Below, piece after piece: positions 21,293 to 32,391 of a DNA stretch of 64,000 nt. The stretch comes from Cantharellus purpuraceus. Lineage: Eukaryota > Basidiomycota > Agaricomycetes > Cantharellales > Hydnaceae. The notes beneath the pieces were generated by a model, which worked only from the letters and a program-made list of their open reading frames with translations, did no database searches and was not told where the DNA came from. The stretch is taken from positions 363,352 to 427,351 of the forward strand of contig JALBUN010000022.1 in assembly GCA_025174535.1 (NCBI GenBank). The letters run 5' to 3'. Every line of letters begins with the position of its first letter. Position 1 is the first letter of the stretch. The position numbers and the translations under genes are program-made.

Positions 21293-24200
21293 ATGGTTGG
21301 TATGTGACCTGCTCCTTGCATCTCTAGTTAGCTTTCACTCAAACTCAGAATTCAGACTACGGCACATTCTTTCAGCCTGGATTCGACTCCAACGATTATG
21401 CCAATGCGGTTCTCGCCGGTGAAATATACTCTACGCAACAGGCTAAGAAACCAGCAAAACCATATAAGTCTGTGACAGGCGAACCAGCAAAAGAAGACAT
21501 TTCTCTTGTCCTTACAAAGCTAAATATCGGAATTGATGACGTCGCAAAGCAGCTTAGGACTGTTGTATGTGGTTTCTACCAGCTATCTGTCTTAGAGAAT
21601 CGCTCATTGACAGGTGGTTACCTTGTGAATCTGTTAGGTAACGATCCATCACGAAGCGTTGCTAGTGCAAGCTGCGGGCGCTGGAGAACTCGAGGAGTCG
21701 CTAGTTACTGTTCGTCGAGGCTTAACCGAGGTGACGCAGTCTCTTGACAAGTACGTGGCCTTCGCCTGTGCTACTCTGGGGACTTGTATTTAGATCGTAC
21801 CATTCCTAGACTTCGTCAGAAAATACGACGCCCATATCAAACCCTTGAAGGTCACGTCTCCCGTTTACAGCGTCTGCAACTAGCGTCCGATGTCATAAGG
21901 CGTACAGCACGCTTCGTAATTGTGGCGCGGAGGCTCGAGTTTCAGATGTCAGAAATGAACAAGGTTTCTGGTTCTGGTTTTGGTTCAGCTGGGGGCAAGA
22001 TCAATGTGAACGGGAAAGAACTCGTTGGTACCAGCGAAGATGGACATGAAGGCGAGAAAGAGCGTAATCTTGCCAAGGCCGCGTTGAGTATCGCTGAGCT
22101 AGGTGGATAAACAACTTCTTTTGTATTTGTATCATAGCAAGACTAACCGTCGCATCAGCATCACTATTAGACGAGTCTACACCTAGACTAGATTCGCCGA
22201 CGAATTCCGTTTATTCCGCTCATGCGTCTGATCAATTAGTATCAGACGAGCAAGCCATTCCATTACGTTCCGTCAATGCTGTTACGGCATATTTGCCTGC
22301 CATTGATGCCGCACGCATTCAAGTGACCACAGAGATGGAGAACATGGTCGTGTCCGGGCTTGCTACAATGGTGGATTCTTTGGCCATCAATTTATGACAT
22401 TCATGCTGAGTCCATGTCATTAGAATCAGTCTTTGTTGGCTTCTTCTCTTCAAACAGCGTATAACCTTCGCCAATTACCCGAGCTCGTGCGAAATCTGGT
22501 TGCTGACCTCACGGAGACGGTGCAAACGCGGATTCAATCCACATTTGATGTATCACGCATCTCAAATGAGGCCAATTCTAAAGGTTCGTGTTATCGTCAT
22601 GGGTATACCCAGACCTTACCGAAGCCATTTGTGCGAAGACACATCCACATCTCCAAGCCTTATGTATAGGTCTCGAGTGCGGACAGAACCGACAACTGTG
22701 ACAGCGCCTCAATGGGCGACAGCCATGTGGACGCGCCTTGAGAGTCTCATTGAGGATCTTGCAATCTGTTGCACGAAAGTGTGTAATCGTCTTGTTCGCT
22801 TATGGGCCAGATTGAAAACCTCTCTTCAGGTCTATACCCTTGAAAAAGTTCTTAATATGAAAAGGGACCCAGTCTCACAGACGCCTTTCATGGATGAGGC
22901 AATGAAGGTGTGATGTTCTGATATTTCGCGTCTGACCGAGTCTCTGAGGTAATTCCTAGCTGTTAGAAAATAAACCGAGCTCCATGTTCTGGACAACACT
23001 CTCACGCTCTCTGGAAAGCAGCTCCCGAGATGCCGCTAAGGGTACGAATAATAGTTGTATACTTGGAAGTGAGCCACTGAGTATCCTTAGGTTCATCTTT
23101 TCTTCAGCAAACTCTAGGAACAGGTTACCCACGATTATTGCGGCTTTTCCATGATTTTTTTGCAAAGATCGCCGTTCAAACTGATACATTGTACTCGCAG
23201 AGTCATCAGAGGCGGGTCAAAGTGGCTTGGCATACTGCAAGTCTTTGACTGATGTGGTGTCTATTTTCAGTCCCGAAACAGTGCTTGTACTGCGGGCCGT
23301 CTCTCAATTTGAGGCATTTTACCTCTCACGTTCCCTGAACCGTCTTAACGAATCCGTTGGTCAGGCGATGTCGGGTGGTTCACGCGCGCCACCTGGTGCA
23401 GCAGAGGGCATTGGTATAGCTCGTACGGTAGCAAATGAGCTCGATTCAGCAAAGTTCGACCCCCTGCTCGTGACGGCTGTGGCTAAGAACGTGAGCGTCG
23501 CGCTAGAGGGATTAGTCGGGAGAATGGATAGCTTGGTAAGTCATAACTATGACGTATTTGTGCCATGAAACACGCCAGATACAATGACATGGTTTGTATA
23601 GATTGTACGAGATCGTTCTGCAATATCGATGTTGGGTCCAACGGCTTCGCCTCAATTGGCGTTGAATGCTCAGTTGATGACTGCCTTGCACCATTGCTGG
23701 ACTCGGCTCACGAAATTGAGTGACGAATATACTTCGAGCGTGTACGGAGCATTCGAACCAGCCATTCGCGTAATGGCTCTTTCTTACCTTGACTCTTCGG
23801 CTTACTGACATTGCATTAGAACATTCAACATACTTGCGAGCGCACATATGAGCCACTTCTCGTGGCGATACGACGCGAAGTTAGCTCGATTATTGCCCGC
23901 CTCCATCGAGTAGATTTTGGGAAGACCCTGGATGATCTTCCACCAAGTATGGGCGGAGCAAGCGCTTATATGAAAGAGCTTGTTGACAAGTTGTCATTCA
24001 TCCGTAAAGAAGTGCTAAGCAGATACAGCATTGGGGACATCACTCAGGAGTGGTCAGTGCTTAAGCACGTTCTGGTCCTTTTCAGCACTCACCCGTAGTT
24101 CGGCTTTTATTACAGGATGACCTCCATTGTCAAGTACGTACTCCGGACATTTGTCACCCACGTGTCGATTGCAAAGCCACTAGGCGAGAGCGGCAAGTTG

Positions 24201-24685
24201 CAACTCACCAGCGACATGACTGAACTTGAGTTTGCCTTGAATGCATTCATGGCCGAACGCGGACAGAATGCCGCTAAACTCGACGTCATTGGCGATGACT
24301 ACCGCGCTTTGCGTTCCTTAAGGTGAATCGAACGCTACCTGAAATCCTGAACTCGCTACTGATGCCCTACGGGGGCAGACCCCTTCTGTTCTTAGATAAC
24401 GCACATTTGGCATCGCCAGATTCCACCCTTGGACTTCCACCCCTGGTTGTTTTGCATCATATCTTAGTACGCTCTCCAATACCACTGCCACACACCCTGC
24501 ACGGATGGCATGAAGCTGAATATGTGCGTTGGGTGGATGAACACTCGGAAGAGGAATCATGGACTTTAATTGAAGGTGGACTTATTCATTGGGAGAAGGT
24601 GCACGAGGGAGATGATGGGGAGTGCGCGGATGAATATGTACGTTTAGCTAGAGCAGTGCTGCAACACGCTAAACGCGTCGCGTAG
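21293..24685 (+). CDS. COG5: Conserved oligomeric Golgi complex subunit 5
   Basis: Fifteen exons: 21293-21299, 21356-21564, 21638-21750, 21810-22102, 22159-22370, 22424-22583, 22639-22778, 22830-22907, 22960-23041, 23091-23211, 23271-23535, 23602-23769, 23820-24052, 24116-24322, 24379-24685. They sum to 2,595 nt in phase, 864 residues, the usual length. The N-terminus has the family signature PGFDSNDYANAVLAGE and LNIGIDDVAKQLRTVVTIHHEALLVQAAG. Later landmarks are RRPYQTLEGHVSRLQRLQ, TTEMENMVVSGLAT, FMDEAMKLLENKPSS, FFAKIAVQTDTLYSQS, ANELDSAKFDPLLV, LHRVDFGKTLDD and SDMTELEFALNAFM. COG5 is a subunit of the tethering complex for intra-Golgi vesicle transport. Oddities: the first coding exon is only seven nucleotides, and the intron at 23212-23270 has a GC donor in this model. 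Confidence 0.93.
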
Positions 24686-24783
24686 ACTGATCACGTGCCG
24701 GTCGGCCCTTTTTTTGAAGTGACTCGTCCATACAGCGTCAGGGTCTTCCAAAGTGCAACGACGTTGGCTTGTCTTCCATATCC

Positions 24784-26008
24784 ATGCTGTCTCTACGGAG
24801 AGCACCATGGTCTCGTATCTGTTCGCGGCCTTTTGGCGTCTCAGCGAGGCGGTCACAGGAGCCCCAGATACCAAGGCCGCCACCAGGCATCGATGACTCG
24901 ACTTCAGCTCTTGACTACAAAATCTCGCAGAGAACGCGTCCGCCTCCTTTACCTGTCTTCGATTTACCCAGAGAGCGCAGCGCAGAAGAAGCTGTCACTA
25001 ACATATTATACAATACTCCGCCACCGAACATGCAACCCTATAAAAGGTGAAGTTTAGTGTGTATGCCCGTCTGTGTTGTTAAATGCCGTCTCAGGCATAT
25101 TCTGAATTGTCTTGTGCAAAATGAGCCAGGAGTGCTCTCCCGTGTTGCTGGTATATTAGCTGGCCGTGGTTTTAATATTGACTCTCTCGTCGTATGTCAA
25201 ACCGAGATCAAGGACCTCAGTCGTATGTGTATTGCACTTCGCGGCCAGGACGGTGTTGTGGAACAGGCAAGAAGACAGCTCGAGGACCTTGTATGTGTAA
25301 TTGTCCTTTAAGTGTTCAGCATATTACTTAGTCAATATGTGCACTAAGGTTCCCGTCTGGGCTGTATTGGACTACACGGACACACGCCTGATTCTCCGGG
25401 AACTCCTCTTAGTCAAAGTTTCTATTCTGGGTCCAGAGTATCTCGAGGAACAGCTCGTTGGCGGACCCTCGCATTCCCCTCGTAGAGAGCGATGGTACGA
25501 TGCTTCACATCATACCCATTTGACAACCAAGCACAGCGAGCATCAATCGACGGTTGACAGCGAGCACAAATCTAAGCTCGAGCGCGAGATCGCACTGGCT
25601 CAATCATTTGAGCATTCTGGACAACCCATACACCGCATGCCGGCCCTTGATCCACCTGCTATTACCCCCTCAGAGGCTCTACGTCATAAGCACCAACATC
25701 TCCAGTCTATCTCAACGCTGGCATCTCAATTCGGCGCAAAGATTGTCGATGTCAGCGAAAACAGCGTCATCGTAGAGATGACAGGAAAATCGAGCAGGGT
25801 TGAGGCATTTTTGAGTCTTGTGAAGCCATTTGGCGTACTCGAAAGCGCAAGAACAGGTGAGCCCCCGCCCAAAGCGTGGCTTATGCTGCACTGACTATTG
25901 GCGACTTCAGGTCTTATGGTCATGCCGCGGACGCCTATAGCATCGGATACTGAAGAAAACACGGCTGAGACAGAGGCTGTAGATGCTAGCTTGCTGCCTC
26001 CAGGGTAA
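24784..26008 (+). CDS. ILV6: Acetolactate synthase regulatory (small) subunit
   Basis: Exons 24784-25046, 25095-25290, 25349-25856 and 25911-26008 join to 354 residues. The first 85 residues are Arg/Ser/Pro-rich (MLSLRRAPWSRICSR), fitting a mitochondrial targeting peptide. The ACT domain follows: HILNCLVQNEPGVLSRVAGI, LAGRGFNIDSLVVCQTEIKD, then VPVWAVLDYTDTRLILRELL and GPEYLEEQL. The C-terminal domain shows LRHKHQHLQSISTLASQFGA and FLSLVKPFGVLESARTGLMV. The subunit binds the catalytic Ilv2 and gives valine feedback control in branched-chain amino acid synthesis. It starts 98 bp downstream of COG5 on the same strand. The ATG at 24784 was chosen because the frame upstream has no ATG. Confidence 0.93.
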
Positions 26009-26313
26009 AAGTCCGAGAGACAATTGTTCTTCACTAAAAATAATACGCGTTTGTTTTCGACGAGAAAGCACAAGCCCGTAGAAGTCATCTACACCGGAAA
26101 CGGACTGTAATTATGGATTATGGTTGTATGGGTACAGCGCGTCAGGTAGGTATCAACAGCAAATGTCAGGGGTGAATGCACGATTAGACCGGAGATTTGA
26201 ATGTGCAAATACGACAGGAAGTGAACCATAATGCTTATTGCGTGGAATAATATGAATGCGTGACCGTGGATACCTCAAAGTAAGAACTGAACGAAAGTGC
26301 CAATCACACAGAA

Positions 26314-28708
26314 TTAAGACAGTTGTATCCTTTCGGTTACAATGGGTTGCAACTCCGGGTTTGGTGCTGGAGTGGGAGGTAGTGCCTCTCTGATCTCTTT
26401 CGCCCATCGAGCTGCGAGTGCGGGGTCATCAGTGACATAGGTATACGACTTGGTGATCTGCGTTGGAAATATCAGTCAGAAGTGTGATGTGACAGATACA
26501 GACGATTGATAAATTTACTGTTTGTACCACAAACGTTTGATCCCCTTTCTCCACCCCCATCACGACACCGATGCCACCGCCCTGGCCACCAATTAGCATC
26601 TCTTTCTTCACCACCAGTTCTCCGTCACGATCTTTGATGCACAACAACCGTGTTTTCGTCAGAACTAGTAAGCGCGCTTTACTTCCCTGCGCGCCCAGCC
26701 CCTTCTTCGCGCTCACAGTCAGGGGAAGCAATTGTCGCGGGAAAGCTCGCCTAGTCGCTTTGTGTACGCACGACGTGAACACAGGAGTCTCTGAGGGGCG
26801 GAGAAGCGGCATCCAGCGCGCCGGATCAGACAGGGTTGTCGAAACTGATGTAGTTGATGGGCGCCGGCTGCGACTCGAGAGAGTCAGTGACTCCAAGATG
26901 CCGCCTAGTCTCCCCGTGGGGCCTTCGCTAGGGCTCCAGTCATCGTGAGAAGAAATGGTTTCACGAACATCCAAGACTGTAGGCGACGGAGACCGTAGAA
27001 AATCGGACGGTTCCTGCTCCGGTCCCGCTACGTCTGAGTCAGCAGAGCTACCGTCTTCAGGCATCCCTATGCTTGCAGCGCTGTTGATGCTGGAGTCTAT
27101 ACCCTCGTGTCCTTGCGCATCATCACTTTCATTCAGTTCTTCATCAGTCGCATGCTGTTGCTCCTTCTCCACGTTGGATGCAGCATCAGCGCTGATGGAG
27201 TGAACCGCATTTCTGAACATTCCTGCCCCAATAGGGGGCACTGAATCTGTCCATAAAGTTTCCCACAACAAACATTCGAAAAAGGGATGTGCTCGCAATG
27301 CCGACAAGTCGTTGGGAGACCCTGGTCCACCTGCGCCCAGACGTGCAGCAGGGTCAAGGACCTATCCACGACACATGTAAACTTGGTGGACTTTGAAATA
27401 AAAGAAGACGGACAAGAAGTCTAGTCACCAGGTCTCGTGCAATATCATCGAACTGAAGCGGAAAAGTATAATTGAGGGTTTTGACCTTGTCCCACATGAG
27501 ATAAGTGGAAGGCCCCTGGAATGGAAATGAACCGGATATCATCTGGTAGAGGATGCAACCTATAGCCCATAGATCGGAGCTATGGAAGTTTACGATTGAT
27601 TAGTTGTCAAGCTATCATCCGATTATCCGATATAAAAATCTTACCTCTTGCACATGGTATTGTTGAAAAGGAGCTCTGGGGGTACATACTGAGGAGTTCC
27701 AACCCATGAGTTTGAGCTGTCCTCTATAGCAAAACTTAGTTACTAGAAGAGCATTCGCCGGTGAGGTCACACACCATCTTTTCCGGCTTCAAATATCATC
27801 GCACTCCCAAAATCGGTAATCTTTATTCGCATGTTACCATCCAGCAGAATGTTTTCTGGTTTCAGATCACGATGGACAACGCCCCTCGAGTGCATCCAGG
27901 CCGTAGTATCAATTATCTGAGCAGCATACCAACGAGAACAAGGGAGACATATAGACCCTAGGCGGGCTATCTGCTTCTGTAACTCGCCACACGGAACAAG
28001 ATCAAGCACGAAGTCTGGCAAGTGAGAATAACTTAATCCCGCGTTCCATGAGGTTTATAAAGACTTACACCAGCTCCATTCATCCTGGAATGCCCAATTC
28101 AACTGCACAATTCCCGGGTGGCCACTAAGCTTAAGAAGTACATTTCTTTCAACATTGGCGATCTTGACTACATTCTTGCGCGCAAGAGGTCCCTTGTCAA
28201 TAATCTTGATGGCATAAGCCTTCCGATTTGGTGGATACATCGCCACCATGACCTACGCCCGAGTCAGCAGCTAAACCATGATCCTTCTCTTGACAATACA
28301 AACTGTTGAATATGACCCCTCGCCCAGAACATCCCCGAACTCGAAATCATCGGGACCCAACCTGCCAGCATTAGAGTTGCTTCGGGATTTGTTTGCCATT
28401 TTCCGTGAGTTAACATCGTTGGTTTTCTCGCCGAGTAGTTCCCTTGAGAGATACAGTGGGGCGCGTGTTCTAGTGGGTGTGGATGATCCACCAGACGGAC
28501 TCCTATTACGAGGAGAAGAGAAGGCGCGGAGGGGCCCAGGACGAGGAGTATTTAGAAGTAATGAAGAGGAAGAGCTACTGCTGGAAGATGAAGAAATGAC
28601 CGAGGCGTTCCGGCTGAGAGCAGCGAGAGCAGCAGCAGAGCCAGGAGCTGGCAGGCTTGAGGGAGTGGATGAGAGAAGCGAAGGCGTCTCTACCTCGAGG
28701 TGGAGCAT
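26314..28708 (-). CDS. PDK1/Pkh-type AGC protein kinase with PH domain
   Basis: Exons (minus strand) 28708-28304, 28252-28069, 28014-27775, 27723-27645, 27579-27414, 27361-26519 and 26457-26314 join in phase to 686 residues. Residues 1-115 are Ser/Pro-rich and low-complexity. The kinase domain shows the Gly loop LGEGSYSTV, the Lys of [15 protein letters not shown] (Asp about 246), DFG (about 264), activation-loop [23 protein letters not shown] and [10 protein letters not shown]. An acidic/Ser-rich linker leads to a C-terminal PH domain ([35 protein letters not shown]). This is the layout of 3-phosphoinositide-dependent kinase 1 and fungal Pkh kinases, which phosphorylate AGC-kinase activation loops downstream of sphingolipid signals. 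It converges with ILV6, 305 bp apart. Confidence 0.93.
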
Positions 28709-29779
28709 TGTATGGAAGAGTCTAAGAGCCTAAACATGAACGCTATAAGAAGAGTTTGCAAACATCTCAGACTGGATCGAGACACTGGGGCTGTTCAGGC
28801 TCCGACTGCTGACTTCCTCACTGAGTCCATTTGTATTTCTGCTCACAGAAGCTGACTCGCTGCAGTGCTCAGCGCCAGTGCGACGGCACCTTACAACTCT
28901 CACACTCTCTGTGCCTGTCTCGTGATAGCTTTCTTATATTGCGAGGCTGTGACCTGGGCGTCAACCGCCAACCCCCCCAGCCTCTCGCTGCCATTGTCTC
29001 TCGAGCAGTTGCACCTTTGTGTGGGTTTCTGGCCAGTTTCTACAACGTGGTTGACATTCTGCGCCCATTGGGAGTGTACAATAACGATCATAACCGTTGT
29101 TTGGCTCAACCTGCAGTTTGCTCGTCCATAGAGGCGCGTTGGACCCCACACGCTAACATGATTAGCCATGCAATTGTTCTGAATTCAGCATCCCTGCCAT
29201 AGTCTGTCAATCTGTCTTCCGCTTGGAGGACTAGGTCAATTCATATGACAGAAGGCCCGAGAGACATCTCTAGCCAGCCCTAGCACTTGCACGTTTCCGA
29301 CCCGACACAGGGACATACAATAGTCAGACCATCCCTATATTCTGGGTGATGCAAATGGTGTGTACCTGTGTTGACGTCTGATCATTTAATACATACACCT
29401 CCATCGGAATGTTCACTTCAGTATAATCCGGCCATGTTCATGACTCGTTCACTGCTTGTGGTTGGTTCCTTGATGTTCTGGTATCATCACTCCATGTATT
29501 TCGCAGCACTGATGCTCTTGTAGGTAGGCTGGATATCCATGCCTCATTGTGAATGTTTGCAGAACTCAGACATTGTTAATCCACACACTGACGCCGTGTG
29601 TCCAGAGTGATACCCCATGATGTGAATGAAATTTAAGGAGAACAAGTCTGTTTTATTAGTAACCTCTATTTATATATGCCATTCCATTGCATGATGCATG
29701 TCTAATGATGACTATACCCTTTCAAATTCTTTCCTTTGTACCCACACCTAACATGCCTGCATAAAAAGGTCTGTGGTAC
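28709..29779. other. Region upstream of the kinase gene, no gene recognised
   Basis: Likely holds the kinase promoter and 5' UTR. Short frames on the plus strand near 28831-29202 lack recognisable domains. From about 29640 the sequence resembles the edge of a repeat (AT-rich, TATATATGCC), but I see no defined terminus. Confidence 0.4.
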
Positions 29780-30060
29780 TTGTTAAGGGCTGGAAAACTC
29801 AGGGTTCAAATGGAATAACCAGAGTTTGGCTGCTAGTGAAGAAGGGGAGGAGACTTTACTGTTCCAGTTCAACTGGAGACAGAATGGGACAATAACTATT
29901 GAGTTGAATTGAGTGGACTTGGCTTCAACTTGTGTATTGCACCCCCTCAGATCGTCAGTCCAATATTTCAGAGTTTGGAGCATGGAGTTGGATCAAGGAT
30001 CCAGAGTTTGACTTGTCAAGAAAGTACTTGTCAAGAAAGTACTTGTCAAGAAGCTAGCAA
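29780..30060 (+). repeat. Repeat E, copy 2, with a triple 15 bp tandem repeat
   Basis: Shares with 15620-15760 the strings GACTTTACTGTTCCAGTTCA, CTGGAGACAG and ATAACTATTGAGTTG. At 30011-30055 the 15-mer ACTTGTCAAGAAAGT is repeated three times, the last copy with two changes. This is a minisatellite-like patch, not a CRISPR array, since there are no spacers. Confidence 0.55.
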
Positions 30061-30451
30061 CCAAGAAGTTGATGGGGCAAATCTTAGTCGATATATGAAC
30101 TACTGTAATAGACAGAGAGTAGCCTGTATAAGTATGTGGAGATTGATGAAACTAAAAGCAATAAGACAATAAGATGGATATGGAGTACAACATGGAAAGG
30201 GGTTTGGAGTTTGGACCCAAGTCTGAACTAAACTAAGCAATATAAAAAGAAGAAGGTTTGTTGTAACCCATAAGAAGAAACTACTTATAAGGAGAATAAT
30301 AATGGAGTTCAGGGTTAATGGAGGTGGATTTGACAGAGAATGGAGATCTGGAGATGGAGATCCAGAGATTGGACTTGGTGTTACAGGATGTAACAGTACT
30401 CCTCCTCTGCATACTGTGTCTCCAAGGCCCCAATATCTGCCAGCCTCTGTG
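30061..30451. other. Unassigned sequence before a solo LTR
   Basis: Purine-rich stretches and short frames only. It ends with the target duplication CTGTG (30447-30451) of the A LTR. Confidence 0.4.
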
Positions 30452-30460
30452 TGTTATGAC

Positions 30461-30762
30461 TGTGAGGGCGGCGCTGATGGCGAGGCCACAACAACAAGAT
30501 ACTCAATAAGTGAGAGCCGATAAGAAATAATGCCAGCTGGTACAGCGGATATCCTCAGAGATCAAGCTGAGGGGATCACACTGCACCAAGGCAAGTCTTT
30601 ATACTAAATGATGGAGGCGGATAGGAGAACCAAGATAGGGGAGGAAAGATAGGGGAAGTGATAGGGGCAATGAAATAGGGGAGACGCACCCTGACAGGCT
30701 GCGCTGATAGGGGTGTCAAGAGAAATACTAAAAATAGAATATGACTTATTTGAACCCTGACA
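30461..30762 (-). mobile_element. Solo LTR of family C, short form, TSD ATGAC
   Basis: A 302 bp unit with termini TGTCAGGGTTCAAATAAG and CGCCCTCACA on the minus strand, and a 5 bp duplication ATGAC (30456-30460, 30763-30767). It differs from the C LTRs at 42708-43069 and 48768-49127 mainly by the clean absence of a 59 bp segment that begins GTAAGT and ends CAG. Confidence 0.9.
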
Positions 30763-31061
30763 ATGACTATATTCATTAACGTCCAGATCCCCATCCGATC
30801 CACTCAGATCCCCGTGCATATGAAATCTATACTCCATTTGGAAACCGCCGTCTCCATCTCCCTGTCCGATCGTCACCGCCAATTCCACCCATCCGTCTCC
30901 GGTTCCAATTGATGCATCAGCATCACCATAGGAACCCAGACATCCGTCCCCATCGGACTCAGACATACTCATGCAAGGCCGTTGGCCTCAGAGACCCATC
31001 ACCAGAGTAATTATTATTAGATTTCAAAATATGTATTTAAGTTGCCCAACTGGGGACTGTA

Positions 31062-31239
31062 GATGGAGCTTTGAGACCTTGAAGAAGGCCTTTACTTCCA
31101 CTCTGATACTGACTCATTGGGTTCCAGACGTTCCTATCCTATTAGAGACCAATGCCTCCGACTATGCACTTGCCGCGATCCTGTCCATCATCTCTCCAGA
31201 CAACGGACAAGTCCATCCGATAGCTTTTCACTCGCGTAC
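31062..31239 (+). pseudogene. RNase H fragment embedded in an A LTR
   Basis: Translates as WSFETLKKAFTSTLILTHW, LLETNASDYALAAILSI and DNGQVHPIAFHSRT, matching A pol (compare 50340-50520 on the minus strand). Left and right of it the LTR sequence resumes at non-adjacent positions, so the fragment replaced LTR sequence and was not simply inserted. The DASDY motif Asp is changed to Asn. Confidence 0.8.
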
Positions 31240-31459
31240 AGTATTAGTGAGGGCGCAGCACATAAGCTGAAGCCAAGTCCATCCCGACCATGACATGCTC
31301 CGACTCCAACCCAACCTCAACCCAAACTCTGACCCAAACTCCAACCCAAACTCCAACCCCCAATCGGACCTAGTGTGTAACACTGTGGAAGCTGAGCATT
31401 GGAGGCAATTGGAGGTGGTGGCCCAGGGGGTTGGCAAGCAAGTAAGAGCATACATGCAT

Positions 31460-31790
31460 ACTGGGTCCATTGGGGGGTCAAATCTTCAGGGTTGGAGTTG
31501 GAGTCAGAGGTGTGGTGGTGGTTGGAACAGACTTGGCTTCAGCTTATGTGCTGCACCCTCACTAATACCTGTGTCCAAGATTTTGGAGATGGAATATGAC
31601 TTAAGTAGGTAGGATCAGACTTAGGACCTAGACATGATTTGATATTTGAACTGGGGAATGAAAGTCCCCAGTAGTATGACTTAAATACATATGTGAAACC
31701 TAAGAATAATTACTCCAGTGATGGATCTCTAAGGCCAATGGCCTTATGTGAGTATGTCCAAGTCCAACAGGGGCAGATATCTAGGTGTTA
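31460..31790 (-). repeat. Degenerate A LTR fragment
   Basis: Recognisable by GACTTGGCTTCAGCTTATGT, CTGGGGAATGAAAGTCCCCAG and TTAAATACATATGTGAAA. Both ends are missing or eroded. CpG sites are almost entirely converted. Confidence 0.65.
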
Positions 31791-31799
31791 AGTACTGAC

Positions 31800-31884
31800 A
31801 TGGAATTCAAAGGAGTAACTGGAGTTTGGATGCTAGACATGTATGGGGAGGGACTTTACTGTTCTAGTTCAACCAGAGACAGAG
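31800..31884 (+). repeat. Repeat E, copy 3 (fragment)
   Basis: Contains TAACTGGAGTTTGGATGCTA and GGACTTTACTGTTCTAGTTC, as in the copies at 15600 and 29780. It is cut by the A LTR at 31885. Confidence 0.5.
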
Positions 31885-32250
31885 TGTTATGCACTAGGTC
31901 CGATTGGGGGTTGGAGTGACGGTTGGAGTGACAGTTGGAGTCAGAGCAGAGTCCCCAGTCGGGCAACTTGAATACATATTTGAAATCTAATAATAATTAC
32001 TCCAGTGATGGGTCTCTGAGGCCAACAGCCTTATGTGGATATGTCCAAGTCCAATGGGGATGGATGTCTGGGTTCCTATGGTGATGCTGATGCATCAATC
32101 GGAACCGGAGGCAGATGAGTGAAATCAGCAGTGACAATCAGACAGATAAATGGAGATGTGATGGTTTCCAAATGGAGTATAGATTTCATGTGCACAGGGA
32201 TCTGAGTGGATCCGATGGGGATCTGGGTGTTAATGAATATAGTCATAACA
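31885..32250 (-). repeat. 3' LTR of element A4, internally deleted
   Basis: Termini TGTTATGCACTAGG and GTCATAACA. About 170 bp of the middle is missing (the join is near 31948). The polypurine tract (32251-32268) follows, as in A1 and A3. Element A4 survives only as this LTR and the accessory gene to its right. Confidence 0.75.
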
Positions 32251-32391
32251 GTATCTCTCCATTTAAGGCTGAGCCCCTGAGGCCTCATGTCTGTGGACTG
32301 AATAGGTGAGATGGTTGGGCACAGTCAGAGTTATACTGGGGGTCTGGAGACATATAAAAGGAGGGGCATGTTTGAGGTCTTATCCTCAACA

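Larger units (their letters stand above)
30452..31382 (+). mobile_element. Solo LTR of family A, chimeric, TSD CTGTG
   Basis: Termini TGTTATGAC and GTGTGTAACA, with a perfect 5 bp duplication CTGTG at 30447-30451 and 31383-31387. Two things are unusual inside. A solo LTR of family C is inserted only nine bases from the left end (30461-30762), and about 178 bases of RNase H coding sequence (31062-31239) replace roughly 95 bases of normal LTR. Confidence 0.85.

Noticed and set aside
26571..27203. Plus-strand frames inside the kinase gene
   Set aside because: Antisense readings of the long linker/PH exon.
28278..28733. 151-codon plus-strand frame at the 5' end of the kinase gene
   Set aside because: It is antisense to the Ser-rich N-terminal exon of the PDK1-like kinase and has no independent support.
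30011..30055. Three tandem 15-mers that might suggest a CRISPR-like array
   Set aside because: No spacers, only three units, eukaryotic context; a minisatellite patch.
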